The position numbers were made by a program, and so were the translations under genes. The notes beneath the pieces were generated by a model. That model had not been told where the DNA came from and did not search any database. It worked only from the letters and a program-made list of their open reading frames with translations. A DNA stretch of 41,473 bases from Actinomycetota bacterium (GTDB lineage Bacteria > Actinomycetota > Acidimicrobiia > Acidimicrobiales > MedAcidi-G1), in the NCBI GenBank assembly GCA_014381945.1, contig JACNKQ010000048.1, positions 1 through 41,473 of the forward strand, read 5' to 3'. Within the stretch, counting starts at the first letter, position 1, and each line of letters opens with the position of its first letter. Positions 24,170 to 35,584 of this stretch are shown one piece after another.

Positions 24170-24966
24170 GTTGCGCCGAGCCTTCGGTCAAGGGCGACGA
24201 CAGCCATCGTCACCGTGACCGCCGACAGCGCCAGCGGGACCCCGAGCGCCTGTCCGACATCCGACCAGGTCCAGCCCTCGATGATCAGGCGCCGGACGGG
24301 ATCGATGATCCAGGTCACCGGGTTGGCCTCGGCAACCTGCCGGAACCATCCGCTCATCAGCGTCGTGGGAAAGAACGCCGAACTCATGAAGATGGACGTG
24401 AACACCAGCGGAAAGGTGGCATTGACCGCCTCCTGGTTGCCGGTGAGGATGGCAAGTACCTGACCCAGGCCACCGATGGCGAGCACGAGGAGGACCGCTG
24501 CGGCCACCACGACCACGGTGGCCGCCGGGCCGCCGGCGATCTCGGCGCCGAACACCATGAAGATCATGACGATGAGGGAGCCCTTGGCAGCGGCGACGGC
24601 CATCGCTCCGCCGAGTCGGCCCATGAGCAGGGGCAGGCGTGCACACGGTGACGCCCGGAGCCGGTCGAAGAAGCCGTTCTCGATGTCGCGGGCCAGCTCC
24701 GTTCCTGCCTCCGTCGCCCCGAACGACACCGACTGGAGCAGGCTGGCCGGCAGGACGAAGTCGAGGAAGGAATCGACCGCAGGGAAGCCGGGGAGGTCGA
24801 TCACCCGTTCGAACTGGTGCGTGTAGACGGCTGCCAGCAGCAGCGGAAACACCAGGCCCGGCGCAACGTTGCCGAGTTGACGCCACTCGGAGACGACGGA
24901 CCGGCGGGCCAGCGCCAGAGTCTGGATACCGGAGAGTCGCAGCCCCGTGAGCGTGCCGGAGATCAC
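24166..24966 (-). CDS. ABC-2 type permease (DrrB-like), first subunit
   Basis: A 266-residue membrane protein with about six spans. It contains [19 protein letters not shown], the ABC-2 signature loop that contacts the ATPase, and [16 protein letters not shown] near the last spans. GTG 24966 overlaps the ATPase stop by four bases and the gene's own stop overlaps the next permease, so all three are translationally coupled. The two permeases are paralogues (same length, shared signature), indicating a heterodimeric membrane part of a DrrAB-like exporter. Confidence 0.9.
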   Translation of the reverse strand: MISGTLTGLRLSGIQTLALARRSVVSEWRQLGNVAPGLVFPLLLAAVYTHQFERVIDLPGFPAVDSFLDFVLPASLLQSVSFGATEAGTELARDIENGFFDRLRASPCARLPLLMGRLGGAMAVAAAKGSLIVMIFMVFGAEIAGGPAATVVVVAAAVLLVLAIGGLGQVLAILTGNQEAVNATFPLVFTSIFMSSAFFPTTLMSGWFRQVAEANPVTWIIDPVRRLIIEGWTWSDVGQALGVPLALSAVTVTMAVVALDRRLGAT

Positions 24967-25940
24967 TCCTCGGCCCCCTCCAGCCGGCGGCCCGTTGCGT
25001 CGGCGAACACGTCGTCGAGGCTCGGTGCATCGAGTTCCAGGTGCGAAACCGAGATGCCGGCATCGTCGAGGGCCCGGACCACCTCGGTCACCCGGGACGC
25101 TCCACCGTCGAGGCCCACTGACACCCGCCCCTCCCGGGCCGGGCGCTCGGGCCCGAATCCGGAGAGCAGCCGGCGTGTCGCCTCCAGGAGGGCCGCATCG
25201 ACGTCGACTCGCAGCGTCGGCGAACCGACGGTGTCCTTGAGGGCTTCCGGCGAACCCTCCCGGACCAGGCTGCCGCGGTCGATTATGGCGATCCGGCCGG
25301 CCAGTTCGTCCGCCTCCTCGAGGTACTGGGTCGTGAGGAACACCGTGGTGCCCAGCTCCCGGTTGAGACGCCGGACCTCCTCCCAGAGTGCAAGCCGGCT
25401 GGTGGGATCGAGCCCGGCGGACGGCTCGTCGAGGAACAGGATGCTTGGCTCGTGCACCAGGGAGAGCGCCAGGTCGAGGCGCCTTCGCATGCCGCCCGAG
25501 TAGGTCGCCACCCGCCGGTCCGCCGCACCCGTCAACCCGACCCGTGCCAGCAACTCCGGGCAGCGACGCCTCGCCTCCGACCGGGGGATGCCGTGGAGCA
25601 CAGCCTGGAGGCGCATCAGTTCGTTGCCCGTCATGAGCGGGTCGATGGAGGCGTCCTGCAGTGCCACGCCGATGATCCGTCTGACAGCCGGTGCCGACTC
25701 CACCACATCGTGTCCGTCGATCCGGGCGGAGCCGCCGGTCGGGCGGAGCAGTGTGGTGAGCATCCGGACGGTCGTCGACTTCCCTGCGCCGTTCGGTCCG
25801 AGGAACCCGAAGACCTCACCGCGGGCGACCGCCAGGTCGATGCCGTCCACGGCGACGACCTCGCCGAAGGTACGGACGAGACCGGATGCCTCGATCACGA
25901 TGTCTGCGCCGCTGGATGCCAGCTCGGTACTCCCGCTCAT
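24963..25940 (-). CDS. ABC exporter ATP-binding protein (DrrA-like)
   Basis: A 325-residue ATPase. Walker A GPNGAGKSTTVRML is at about 49-62, the Q-loop VALQD near 93, the ABC signature YSGGMRRRLDLA near 147, Walker B ILFLDEPSAGLD near 167 and the switch LTTQY near 202. A C-terminal extension (AxLDDVFADATGRRL type) is typical of DrrA daunorubicin-resistance ATPases. It powers the two following permeases; the exported compound is unknown (antibiotic, lipid or polyketide exporters share this architecture). The start is ATG 25940. Confidence 0.93.
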   Translation of the reverse strand: MSGSTELASSGADIVIEASGLVRTFGEVVAVDGIDLAVARGEVFGFLGPNGAGKSTTVRMLTTLLRPTGGSARIDGHDVVESAPAVRRIIGVALQDASIDPLMTGNELMRLQAVLHGIPRSEARRRCPELLARVGLTGAADRRVATYSGGMRRRLDLALSLVHEPSILFLDEPSAGLDPTSRLALWEEVRRLNRELGTTVFLTTQYLEEADELAGRIAIIDRGSLVREGSPEALKDTVGSPTLRVDVDAALLEATRRLLSGFGPERPAREGRVSVGLDGGASRVTEVVRALDDAGISVSHLELDAPSLDDVFADATGRRLEGAEE

Positions 25941-26027
25941 ACGCCCGCATTCCTACCCGTTGGGCCCCCACCTGCGACCAGACGGGCGGGACCTGACCGG
26001 CGGCCCGGCGGCCCGGCGGAACGCGGC

Positions 26028-28615
<2,588 letters not shown>

Positions 28616-28616
<1 letters not shown>

Positions 28617-29515
28617 CAGTCCTCGGATGGGGCCGCCGGCGGGGAGACGAGCCCCACGACGGGGTCCCACGTTCCGAAGCGGCTGTCCAGCGAGACCTCC
28701 CGGGTCATCGATGCGATGCCCAACAGGACGTTGACGGCGCCGGCTCCGAGTTCGTCGAACGATGCGGGCTCCGTGGGGCTGACCTCGTCGATCCGGATCA
28801 CGTGGAACCCGAACTGGCTCGGCACCGGCCCGACCAGGGACACACCTGCGGCGATCGCACCGAGCGTCGCCCGCTCGAACACCGGGATGAACGCCCCGGT
28901 GGGCACACAGCCCAGGTCGCCACCCTGCGAACCGGACCCCGGGTCCTGCGACAACTGCAGGGCGAGTTCGGCGAAGTCGCCGCCGCCCTCCAGCAGGTCC
29001 ATCACGTCGACGGCATCACCCTCGGTCGAGACGAGGATGTGGCTGGTGCAGAGTTCGTGGGCCACCAGGTGGGCGTTTTCCGCATAGGCGGTGCGGGCGC
29101 CGGCAACCCCGGCGTCGATGGCATCGAAGGCCGCCTGCCAACGGGGCAGCCGACCCATGGCCGGCGAAGCCTCGTCGAACCCGGCGTCCAGCAACCTGTT
29201 CCTGGCAGCCTCCACTTCGGCATCGGAGGCAACCACGCCGTATTCGGCCAGGAGGTCGACGAGCGCCTCGTAGGCAACCAGCTCATCGAGCACCTCGGCG
29301 GTCGTCTGCGCCTCGACGGTCGGCTCGTCGATGGCGGCGATGCCGCCCCGGGCCTCGATCCACTCGAGGACGGCGGCACGGTCCAGGTCGGTGTCACCGA
29401 TGCTGACCACCGGCGACTCTGAGGCACAGGCGGCCAGCAGCAACGCTCCTGCCAGGGTGGCGGCAATCGGTCGCAGCGCGCGTCGGCCGGGAAATACGGA
29501 AGGAAGGCGTTTCAC
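28616..29515 (-). CDS. Lipoprotein peptidyl-prolyl isomerase (PpiC/SurA-like parvulin)
   Basis: A 299-residue predicted lipoprotein: basic start MKRLP, hydrophobic stretch, LLLAAC with lipidated Cys30. A SurA-like N-terminal region is followed by a parvulin domain (SHILVSTEGDA near 158, GGGDFAELALQLSQDP, GGDLGCVPTGAF, FGFHVIRIDEV near 236). It assists folding of exported proteins on the outer face of the membrane. GTG 29515 starts four bases before the mfd stop and has no clear ribosome binding site. In M. tuberculosis the same place between mfd/mazG and eno holds lipoprotein LpqU, so a lipoprotein here has precedent. Confidence 0.88.
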
Positions 29516-29519
29516 AGGA

Positions 29520-32500
29520 TCAGGATGCTACGGGCCCGTCGGCCGGATGGGCCACCGGCACGAGGTCGACGAGGAGTTCGGACAACTGCGTGGCGAGGTC
29601 GGGAGCGTCGTCGCCGGTGCGCAGCGGCAGGTGCAGTTGCCGGCGTGCCTGCTTGTAGACGGCGTGCCGGTGGAGGCGCTCCAGGCGGGTCTGCCTGCTG
29701 AGCGGCAGGTCGACCGGTGAGCAGCGGGCCATCTTCTCGGGGCCGCCCAGGCCGGGGCCCTTCGCCACGACGACCTCGTCGATGCCCCGCTCCACGCACA
29801 AGGACCTGAGTCGTGCCACGGCGACGAGCGCCTCGACCGGTGCCGGCAGCGGCCCGTACCGGTCCTCCCACTCGGCCTGCACGGCCTCGACGGCTGCCGG
29901 ATCGGGCGACAGGCTCGCCGTGCCCAACTTGCGGTAGGCCTCCATCCGCAGGTCGTTCCTCGACACGTAGTCGTCCGGGAGGTGGGCATCGACAGGGATC
30001 TCGACCCGGACCTCGGGCAGCGGCTCGGGGGTCCGACCCGTGAGCTCGGCGACCGCCTCGTTCACCATCTGACAGTAGAGGTCGTAGCCGACAGCAGCGA
30101 CGTGCCCGCTCTGTCCGGTACCGAGGAGGTTGCCGGCGCCGCGTATCTCGAGGTCCCGCATGGCGATCCGGAAACCCGACCCCAGTTCCGTCGACTCGCC
30201 GATCGTGCGGAGGCGCTCGTAGGCCTCCTCGGTGAGGGACCGGTCGGGTGGCACGAACAGATAGGCGTACGCCCGCTGGCCGGCACGCCCCACCCGGCCG
30301 CGCAGCTGGTGCATCTGCCCGAGGCCCAGGAGGTCGGCCCGGTCGACGACCAGGGTGTTGACCGTCGGCATGTCGATGCCCGATTCGATGATGGTCGTGC
30401 AGACCAGCACGTCGTGGTTGCCCTCCCAGAAGTCCAGCACCACCGACTCGAGGGAAGCCTCGTCCATCTGGCCGTGGGCAACCACCACCCGTGCCTCGGG
30501 AACGAGCTCGCGCAGGCCCCCCGCTATCTGTTCGATGTCGGCGACCCGGTTGTGCACGAAGAACACCTGCCCCTCACGGAGCAACTCCCGGCGAATCGCC
30601 TCGACCACGGCCCGTTCGTCGTACTCGCCGACGTAGGTCAGGATCGGCTGCCGGTCGGCAGGCGGGGTGTCGAGCAGGCTGAGGTCACGTATTCCGGTCA
30701 GCGACATCTCGAGGGTGCGTGGGATCGGCGTGGCGGTGAGCGTCAGCACGTCGACATCGGAACGCAGTTGCTTGATGGACTCCTTGTGGCGCACTCCGAA
30801 TCGCTGCTCCTCGTCGATGACCAGCAGCCCGAGGTTCCTGAAGCGGAGGTCGTCCGAGAGCAGCCGGTGGGTGCCTATGACGACGTCGACGGAGCCGTCG
30901 GCCAGCCCGTCGACCACGGCCTTCGCCTCGGCGTTCGACAGGAACCGGCTCAGCACCTCGGTTCGGACGGGATACGGGGCGAGGCGGTCCCGGAAGGTCT
31001 GGCCGTGCTGCTGGGCGAGGAGCGTGGTCGGCACGAGCACCGCCGCCTGGGTTCCGCCCTGGACCGCCTTGAACACCGCCCGCAGCGCCACCTCGGTCTT
31101 GCCGAACCCGACATCGCCGCACACCAGGCGGTCCATGGGTACGGGGCGCTCCATGTCCTCCTTGACGTCGATGATGGCCGTCAGTTGATCGGGTGTCTCC
31201 TGGTAGGGGAAGGACTGCTCGAACTCCAACTGCCACGGCGTGTCCCCTGCGAAGGCCCGCCCCTCGGTCGACATGCGGGTCTGGTAGAGGACAACCAGTT
31301 CCTGGGCGATCTCTGCGACCGCCGAGCGCACCCGGGAACGCGCCTTCTGCCAGTCGACGCCTCCCATGCGGCTCAGCGACGGTCGATCGCCGCTCGTGTA
31401 GGGGCGGATGGTGTCGATCTGGTCGGTGGGCAGGTAGAGCCGATCGTCGCCCCGGTACTCGAGCAGCAGGTAGTCGCGCTCGACGCCGCCGAGGGTGCGG
31501 GTGACGAGCCCGGCGAAGCGCGCCACGCCGTGTTGTTCGTGGACAACATGGTCGCCGGGCGACAGGTCCTCGAACACCCTGACCGCCGCCTGCCGGCGGG
31601 GCCGGGTGCGTCTTCGGGTGCGGCGACGACCTGTGGCCTCGGGTTCTGTGAGCACCGCCAGGCGGCTGTTCGGCAGCACGAATCCCCGCTCGAGCGGCAT
31701 GGCTACCACCGATCCACCCGGCGGGACCTCGGTGGCTTCGAGGGCGACCTGGGCGAGTTCGATCCCGTCGCTGCGGAACCGCTCCGCCAACTGACCGGCC
31801 GACCCGGCGCCCTCTGCAGCGACCACCACCCGGTAGCCGTCTGCCAGCAGGCCGGCGAGGCGTCCGGTGAGGGTCTCACCGAGTGCGCCATCCGCCCCCC
31901 AGCCGGTCGCCACGACCGACTCGACCGAGGGCCCGGACGACACCGCCTCGAACAACCAGAGCGGTGCCCCGGTGTGGGCGAGGAGACGGTCCCATTCGGT
32001 GTGGAGCCTCGGGAAGACCGTGTCGTCGGCTCCCCATGTGGTGGCCAGGGTGGCGGCCAGGTCCTGCTCGTCGGCCCGCAGGTCGTCGATGCGGTCGCGG
32101 ATTCGGCGGGGCTCGATGGCAACCACGAGGGCGTCGTCGTCCAGCAGGTCGAACAGCACCCGCTCCTCCCCCGTCAGCCACGGCAGCCATGACTCCATCC
32201 CGTCGAAGAGCTCGCCGTCGGCGAGACGCTGCCACTGCTCCCGGCCCCATGGCTGTTCGCCGATGAGCGCCTCTGCCCGGGCCCTGACCACCTCGTCCGG
32301 CAGCACCTCCCGGCATGGCAGGATCGCCACCTCGGCCCTCGGTACGGTGGCGCGCTGGTCGGCCACGCCGAACTCGCAGAGCCGGTCCACCTCGTCGCCC
32401 CACAGGTCGATCCGCACCGGTGCGTCGTCGGTCGAGGGCCAGATGTCGATGATCGAGCCACGAACGGCCAACTCGCCACGGTGTTCGACCTGGTACTCGC

Positions 32501-32984
32501 GCCGGTAGCCGCTGCGGACGAGGTCGGCGACCAGCCCGGTCTGGTCGACCACGTCGCCGGGACCTATGCGGATCGGATGCTGCTCGCCTGCACCCGGACC
32601 GAGGCACTGGACCAGCGCCCGGCCAGACGCCACGATGATCCCGGGTCGGTCGGAGGGATCGGCCAGCCGGTGCAGGACCCGCAGCCTCAGCCCCATGGTC
32701 TCCACGGCCGGGCTCACGCGCTCGAACGGCAGGGTCTCCCATGCGGGGAACAACTCGACGGCCCCCTCTCCGAGGAAGGTACGCAGGTCGGCTGCCAGGC
32801 GTTCTGCCTCGACACCGGTCGGCACGGCGACGACGAACGGTGACCGTTCCGACCGTTGTGCGAGCGCCGCCAGCACGACGGCCCTGGCCGGTTCAGGGAC
32901 GGCCAGCGTCGCCTGACGGCGCCCCTGGAGTGCATCGAGTGCCGGCTCGGCGTCGAGGAGGCCCGGCAGGGTCTCGAGGATCAT
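29520..32984 (-). CDS. mfd: Transcription-repair coupling factor Mfd
   Basis: A 1154-residue DNA translocase that removes stalled RNA polymerase and recruits UvrA. Domains in order are the UvrB-like N-terminal part (LFPAWETLPFERVSP near 85), the CarD-like RNA polymerase interaction domain (LSPGDHVVHEQHGVARFAGL near 495), helicase motif I GDVGFGKTEVALRA near 650, DEEQ box VIDEEQRFGVRH, motif III LTATPIPRTLEMS, motif VI HQLRGRVGRAGQRAYAY, TRG region and the C-terminal TRCF domain. ATG 32984 has a poor ribosome binding site but lies 14 bases after the pth stop, so coupling is likely. Confidence 0.97.
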   Translation of the reverse strand: MILETLPGLLDAEPALDALQGRRQATLAVPEPARAVVLAALAQRSERSPFVVAVPTGVEAERLAADLRTFLGEGAVELFPAWETLPFERVSPAVETMGLRLRVLHRLADPSDRPGIIVASGRALVQCLGPGAGEQHPIRIGPGDVVDQTGLVADLVRSGYRREYQVEHRGELAVRGSIIDIWPSTDDAPVRIDLWGDEVDRLCEFGVADQRATVPRAEVAILPCREVLPDEVVRARAEALIGEQPWGREQWQRLADGELFDGMESWLPWLTGEERVLFDLLDDDALVVAIEPRRIRDRIDDLRADEQDLAATLATTWGADDTVFPRLHTEWDRLLAHTGAPLWLFEAVSSGPSVESVVATGWGADGALGETLTGRLAGLLADGYRVVVAAEGAGSAGQLAERFRSDGIELAQVALEATEVPPGGSVVAMPLERGFVLPNSRLAVLTEPEATGRRRTRRRTRPRRQAAVRVFEDLSPGDHVVHEQHGVARFAGLVTRTLGGVERDYLLLEYRGDDRLYLPTDQIDTIRPYTSGDRPSLSRMGGVDWQKARSRVRSAVAEIAQELVVLYQTRMSTEGRAFAGDTPWQLEFEQSFPYQETPDQLTAIIDVKEDMERPVPMDRLVCGDVGFGKTEVALRAVFKAVQGGTQAAVLVPTTLLAQQHGQTFRDRLAPYPVRTEVLSRFLSNAEAKAVVDGLADGSVDVVIGTHRLLSDDLRFRNLGLLVIDEEQRFGVRHKESIKQLRSDVDVLTLTATPIPRTLEMSLTGIRDLSLLDTPPADRQPILTYVGEYDERAVVEAIRRELLREGQVFFVHNRVADIEQIAGGLRELVPEARVVVAHGQMDEASLESVVLDFWEGNHDVLVCTTIIESGIDMPTVNTLVVDRADLLGLGQMHQLRGRVGRAGQRAYAYLFVPPDRSLTEEAYERLRTIGESTELGSGFRIAMRDLEIRGAGNLLGTGQSGHVAAVGYDLYCQMVNEAVAELTGRTPEPLPEVRVEIPVDAHLPDDYVSRNDLRMEAYRKLGTASLSPDPAAVEAVQAEWEDRYGPLPAPVEALVAVARLRSLCVERGIDEVVVAKGPGLGGPEKMARCSPVDLPLSRQTRLERLHRHAVYKQARRQLHLPLRTGDDAPDLATQLSELLVDLVPVAHPADGPVAS

Positions 32985-32997
32985 CCGGAGGGGCCCG

Positions 32998-33624
32998 TCA
33001 CGGGCGGACGTTGTAGCGGCCCATGGCCTCGTCGATCCCGTCGGCGAGGATGGCCTCGACCGCGTCGGCGGCCTCGGCGACTGCGATCTGGATCTCGGTG
33101 GTCTCGGCCCTGCCGGGTCGCCTGAGCACGTGGTCGGCGCCACGCCTGGCGTCGGGCGGCTTGCCGACGCCGATCCGGACCCGCAGGTAGTCCTGCGTGC
33201 CGAGGTGCGAGGTGATGGACCGCAGCCCGTTGTGACCGGCCAGGCCACCTCCGGCCTTGAGGCGAAGCACGCCCGGTGCCAGGTCCAGTTCGTCGTGGAC
33301 GATGACGAGACGGGTCGGATCGTCGATTCCGTGCCGGCGGGCCAACTGTCCGACGGAACGGCCCGATTCGTTCATGAACGTCTGCGGCATGGCCAGGGCG
33401 ACGCGCTCACCGCCGATGCGCACCTCTGCGACCAGTGCCTCCTGCCGGGAGCGCCTCAGGCTGCCGCCGTGGCGGTCGGCGAGAACCTCGACGACCATGA
33501 ATCCGACGTTGTGGCGGGTGCCGGCGTATTCGCGGCCGGGGTTGCCCAGGCCGACGACCAGCAGCGCTGCGGGCTCGCCGCTGCGCTCGTTCTGGGCTCG
33601 TCCGGAACGGGAACGCCGGAACAC
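32998..33624 (-). CDS. pth: Peptidyl-tRNA hydrolase
   Basis: A 208-residue Pth enzyme that frees tRNA from abortive peptidyl-tRNA. VVGLGNPGREYAGTRHNVGF holds the catalytic His (RHNVG) and Asn; MPQTFMNESGRSV, VHDELDLAPG with the catalytic Asp, and GGGLAGHNGLRSI with the substrate-binding Asn follow. The first 18 residues (MFRRSRSGRAQNERSGEP) are a basic extension beyond the usual start. GTG 33624 has AGGG eight bases upstream and lies 15 bases after rplY. Confidence 0.95.
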   Translation of the reverse strand: MFRRSRSGRAQNERSGEPAALLVVGLGNPGREYAGTRHNVGFMVVEVLADRHGGSLRRSRQEALVAEVRIGGERVALAMPQTFMNESGRSVGQLARRHGIDDPTRLVIVHDELDLAPGVLRLKAGGGLAGHNGLRSITSHLGTQDYLRVRIGVGKPPDARRGADHVLRRPGRAETTEIQIAVAEAADAVEAILADGIDEAMGRYNVRP

Positions 33625-33639
33625 GACCGGCCCTGACCG

Positions 33640-34362
33640 CTATTCGTCGGAGGCGTCGGCCTCGCCGTCGTCGCCGGAAGGCTCGGCACCCTCTCCGCCC
33701 TCGGCACCCTCTGCGCCTTCGATGCCCTCTTCGCCCAACTCTGCGGCAAGGGCTGCTGCCGCTGCCTCTTCCTCGGCGGCGATTGCATCGAGAGTCGATC
33801 GGGTGATCATGGCGACCGCAACTGCGTCCTCGGGGTCAACCTCGGTGGTGACGCCCTGCGGCAGCACGAGGTCGGAGACCCGCAGGGAGTCGCCGATCGT
33901 GAGTGCCGAGATGTCGAGTTCGATCCCGGTCGGGATGTTGGCCGGTGTGGAGCTGATGGTCAGGGAGAACATGTTCTGGTCGACCATGCCGTCGTTGTTG
34001 ATGACCTCTTCGGCCTCGCCCACGAACACGACGGGCACCTCCACGACGACCGCCCTGTCGGGGTCGATGCGGATGAAGTCGACATGGAGGACGTCGCGTC
34101 GCACCGGATGGCGCTGGATGTCCTTGACGATGCTGAGCTGCCGGGCGCCGTCGATCTCGAGTTGGATTACAGCGTTGAGGCCGGCATCGGTGGTGATCGC
34201 ACGACGCAGGTCGGGCCACTCGACCGTGACCGTCACCGGATCCTGGTCGAGGCCGTAGACGACGGCGGGGATGTCGCCTCCCGTGCGCAGGCGGCGGCTG
34301 GGCCGGGTGCCGATGGTGCGGCCCGTGGCCGCAGTGAGCACGATCTCGTCCATGGGGGGCAT
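33640..34362 (-). CDS. rplY: 50S ribosomal protein L25/general stress protein Ctc
   Basis: A 240-residue protein of the long Ctc form: an L25 5S rRNA-binding domain (residues 1-100, PAVVYGLDQDP, HPVRRDVLHVDF) plus the C-terminal TL5 domain (VPVVFVGEAEEV onward). A low-complexity Glu/Gly/Ala tail with EGAEGAEGGEGAE follows. It sits between prs and pth as in most actinobacteria. ATG 34362 has GAGAGA just upstream; a second ATG at 34353 has none. In the 131-bp gap from prs, TAGGAT (34440-34435, minus strand) is a reasonable -10 box, but no good -35 box was seen. Confidence 0.95.
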   Translation of the reverse strand: MPPMDEIVLTAATGRTIGTRPSRRLRTGGDIPAVVYGLDQDPVTVTVEWPDLRRAITTDAGLNAVIQLEIDGARQLSIVKDIQRHPVRRDVLHVDFIRIDPDRAVVVEVPVVFVGEAEEVINNDGMVDQNMFSLTISSTPANIPTGIELDISALTIGDSLRVSDLVLPQGVTTEVDPEDAVAVAMITRSTLDAIAAEEEAAAAALAAELGEEGIEGAEGAEGGEGAEPSGDDGEADASDE

Positions 34363-34493
34363 CTTCTCTCGGAATGACTTCTGGGGAGGGCCGTGCGGAA
34401 CCTATGGATCGGGTGCCGGCTGGACCGGTCGGGAATCCTACCGGCGGAATGGCGCTCCACGGCCTGCCGCGGGCTCCGGCGTAGGCCGAAGGT

Positions 34494-35474
34494 TCATGTC
34501 AGGTTGTTGCCGCCGAAGATCTCGCTGACCGAGGCGTCCTCGAAGACGGCGCCGATGGCCCTGGCGAGCAGCGGGGCGATGGAGAGGACCTCGATGAGCC
34601 CGGTGTCGGCACCCTCGGGCAGCGGGATCGTGTCGGTGACGACGACCTTCTCGATGGACGAGTCGCCCAGGCGTTGCAGGGCCGGGCCGGACAGGATGGC
34701 GTGGGTGGTGGCGGCGACCACCCGCGATGCACCGCTACGCCTGAGCTGTTCGGCAGCAGCGCAGATGGTGCCTGCCGTGTCGATCATGTCGTCGACGATC
34801 ACGCAGACCTTGCCGTCGACGTCGCCGACGACCTCCTTGGCCTCGACGGTGTTGAACACCGTCGAACTCCGGCGCTTGTGGATGATCGCCAGGTCGGCAT
34901 CGAGTTGGTTGGCGTAACGCTCGGCCACCTTCACCCGGCCGGCGTCGGGTGAGACGATGACCAACTCGCCTTCGAGGCCGCGCAGGTAGTCGACGAGCAC
35001 CGGCATGGCGGTGAGGTGGTCGACGGGGCCGTCGAAGAAGCCCTGGATCTGTCCGGAGTGGAGGTCGACGCTGATCAGGCGGCTGGCCCCGGCGACGGCG
35101 AACATGTTGGCGACCAACTTGGCGGTGATCGGCTCGCGGCCCGACGACTTGCGGTCCTGGCGGGCGTAGGCGAAGTGGGGACAGACGGCGGTGATGCGCT
35201 TGGCTGAGGCCCGGCGGGCGGCGTCGACCATTATCAGCTGCTCCATGAGGGTGTCGTTGATCGACGACTCCTCGGAGTTGGCGTGCGACTGGATGATGAA
35301 GGCGTCGCAACCCCGGATCGACTCGGCGAAGCGGCAGTGGATCTCACCGTTGGCGAACTCGGCCAGGTTGGGCTCGCCGAGGGTCTCGCCGAGCGCTACG
35401 GCGATCTCTTCGGCAAGGGCCCGATTCGACCGTCCGGCGACAAGGTAGAGCTTCTTGTGGGTGACCAGTTCCAT
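34494..35474 (-). CDS. prs: Ribose-phosphate pyrophosphokinase (PRPP synthetase)
   Basis: A 326-residue class I PRPP synthetase making PRPP from ribose 5-phosphate and ATP. GEIHCRFAESIRG, FAYARQDRKSSGREPITAK (ATP-binding flexible loop), the divalent-cation site VDLHSGQIQGFF, VSPDAGRVKVAERY and the PRPP loop VIVDDMIDTAGTI are all present. ATG 35474 (MELVTHKKLYL) matches the family's usual start; in-frame ATGs at 35498 and 35519 would add 8 or 15 residues. It begins the prs-rplY-pth-mfd series. glmU, often next to prs in actinobacteria, is not adjacent. Confidence 0.95.
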   Translation of the reverse strand: MELVTHKKLYLVAGRSNRALAEEIAVALGETLGEPNLAEFANGEIHCRFAESIRGCDAFIIQSHANSEESSINDTLMEQLIMVDAARRASAKRITAVCPHFAYARQDRKSSGREPITAKLVANMFAVAGASRLISVDLHSGQIQGFFDGPVDHLTAMPVLVDYLRGLEGELVIVSPDAGRVKVAERYANQLDADLAIIHKRRSSTVFNTVEAKEVVGDVDGKVCVIVDDMIDTAGTICAAAEQLRRSGASRVVAATTHAILSGPALQRLGDSSIEKVVVTDTIPLPEGADTGLIEVLSIAPLLARAIGAVFEDASVSEIFGGNNLT

Positions 35475-35584
35475 GGAGCCCGTCTCATTGTCCGGCATCG
35501 GTTCGCTGGCCCCGACCATAGCGGGAAGCGGGGGTGCCCATCAGCGCGTTTCGCACCGGTCGCAGTATCCCGGCGCGACCCGCC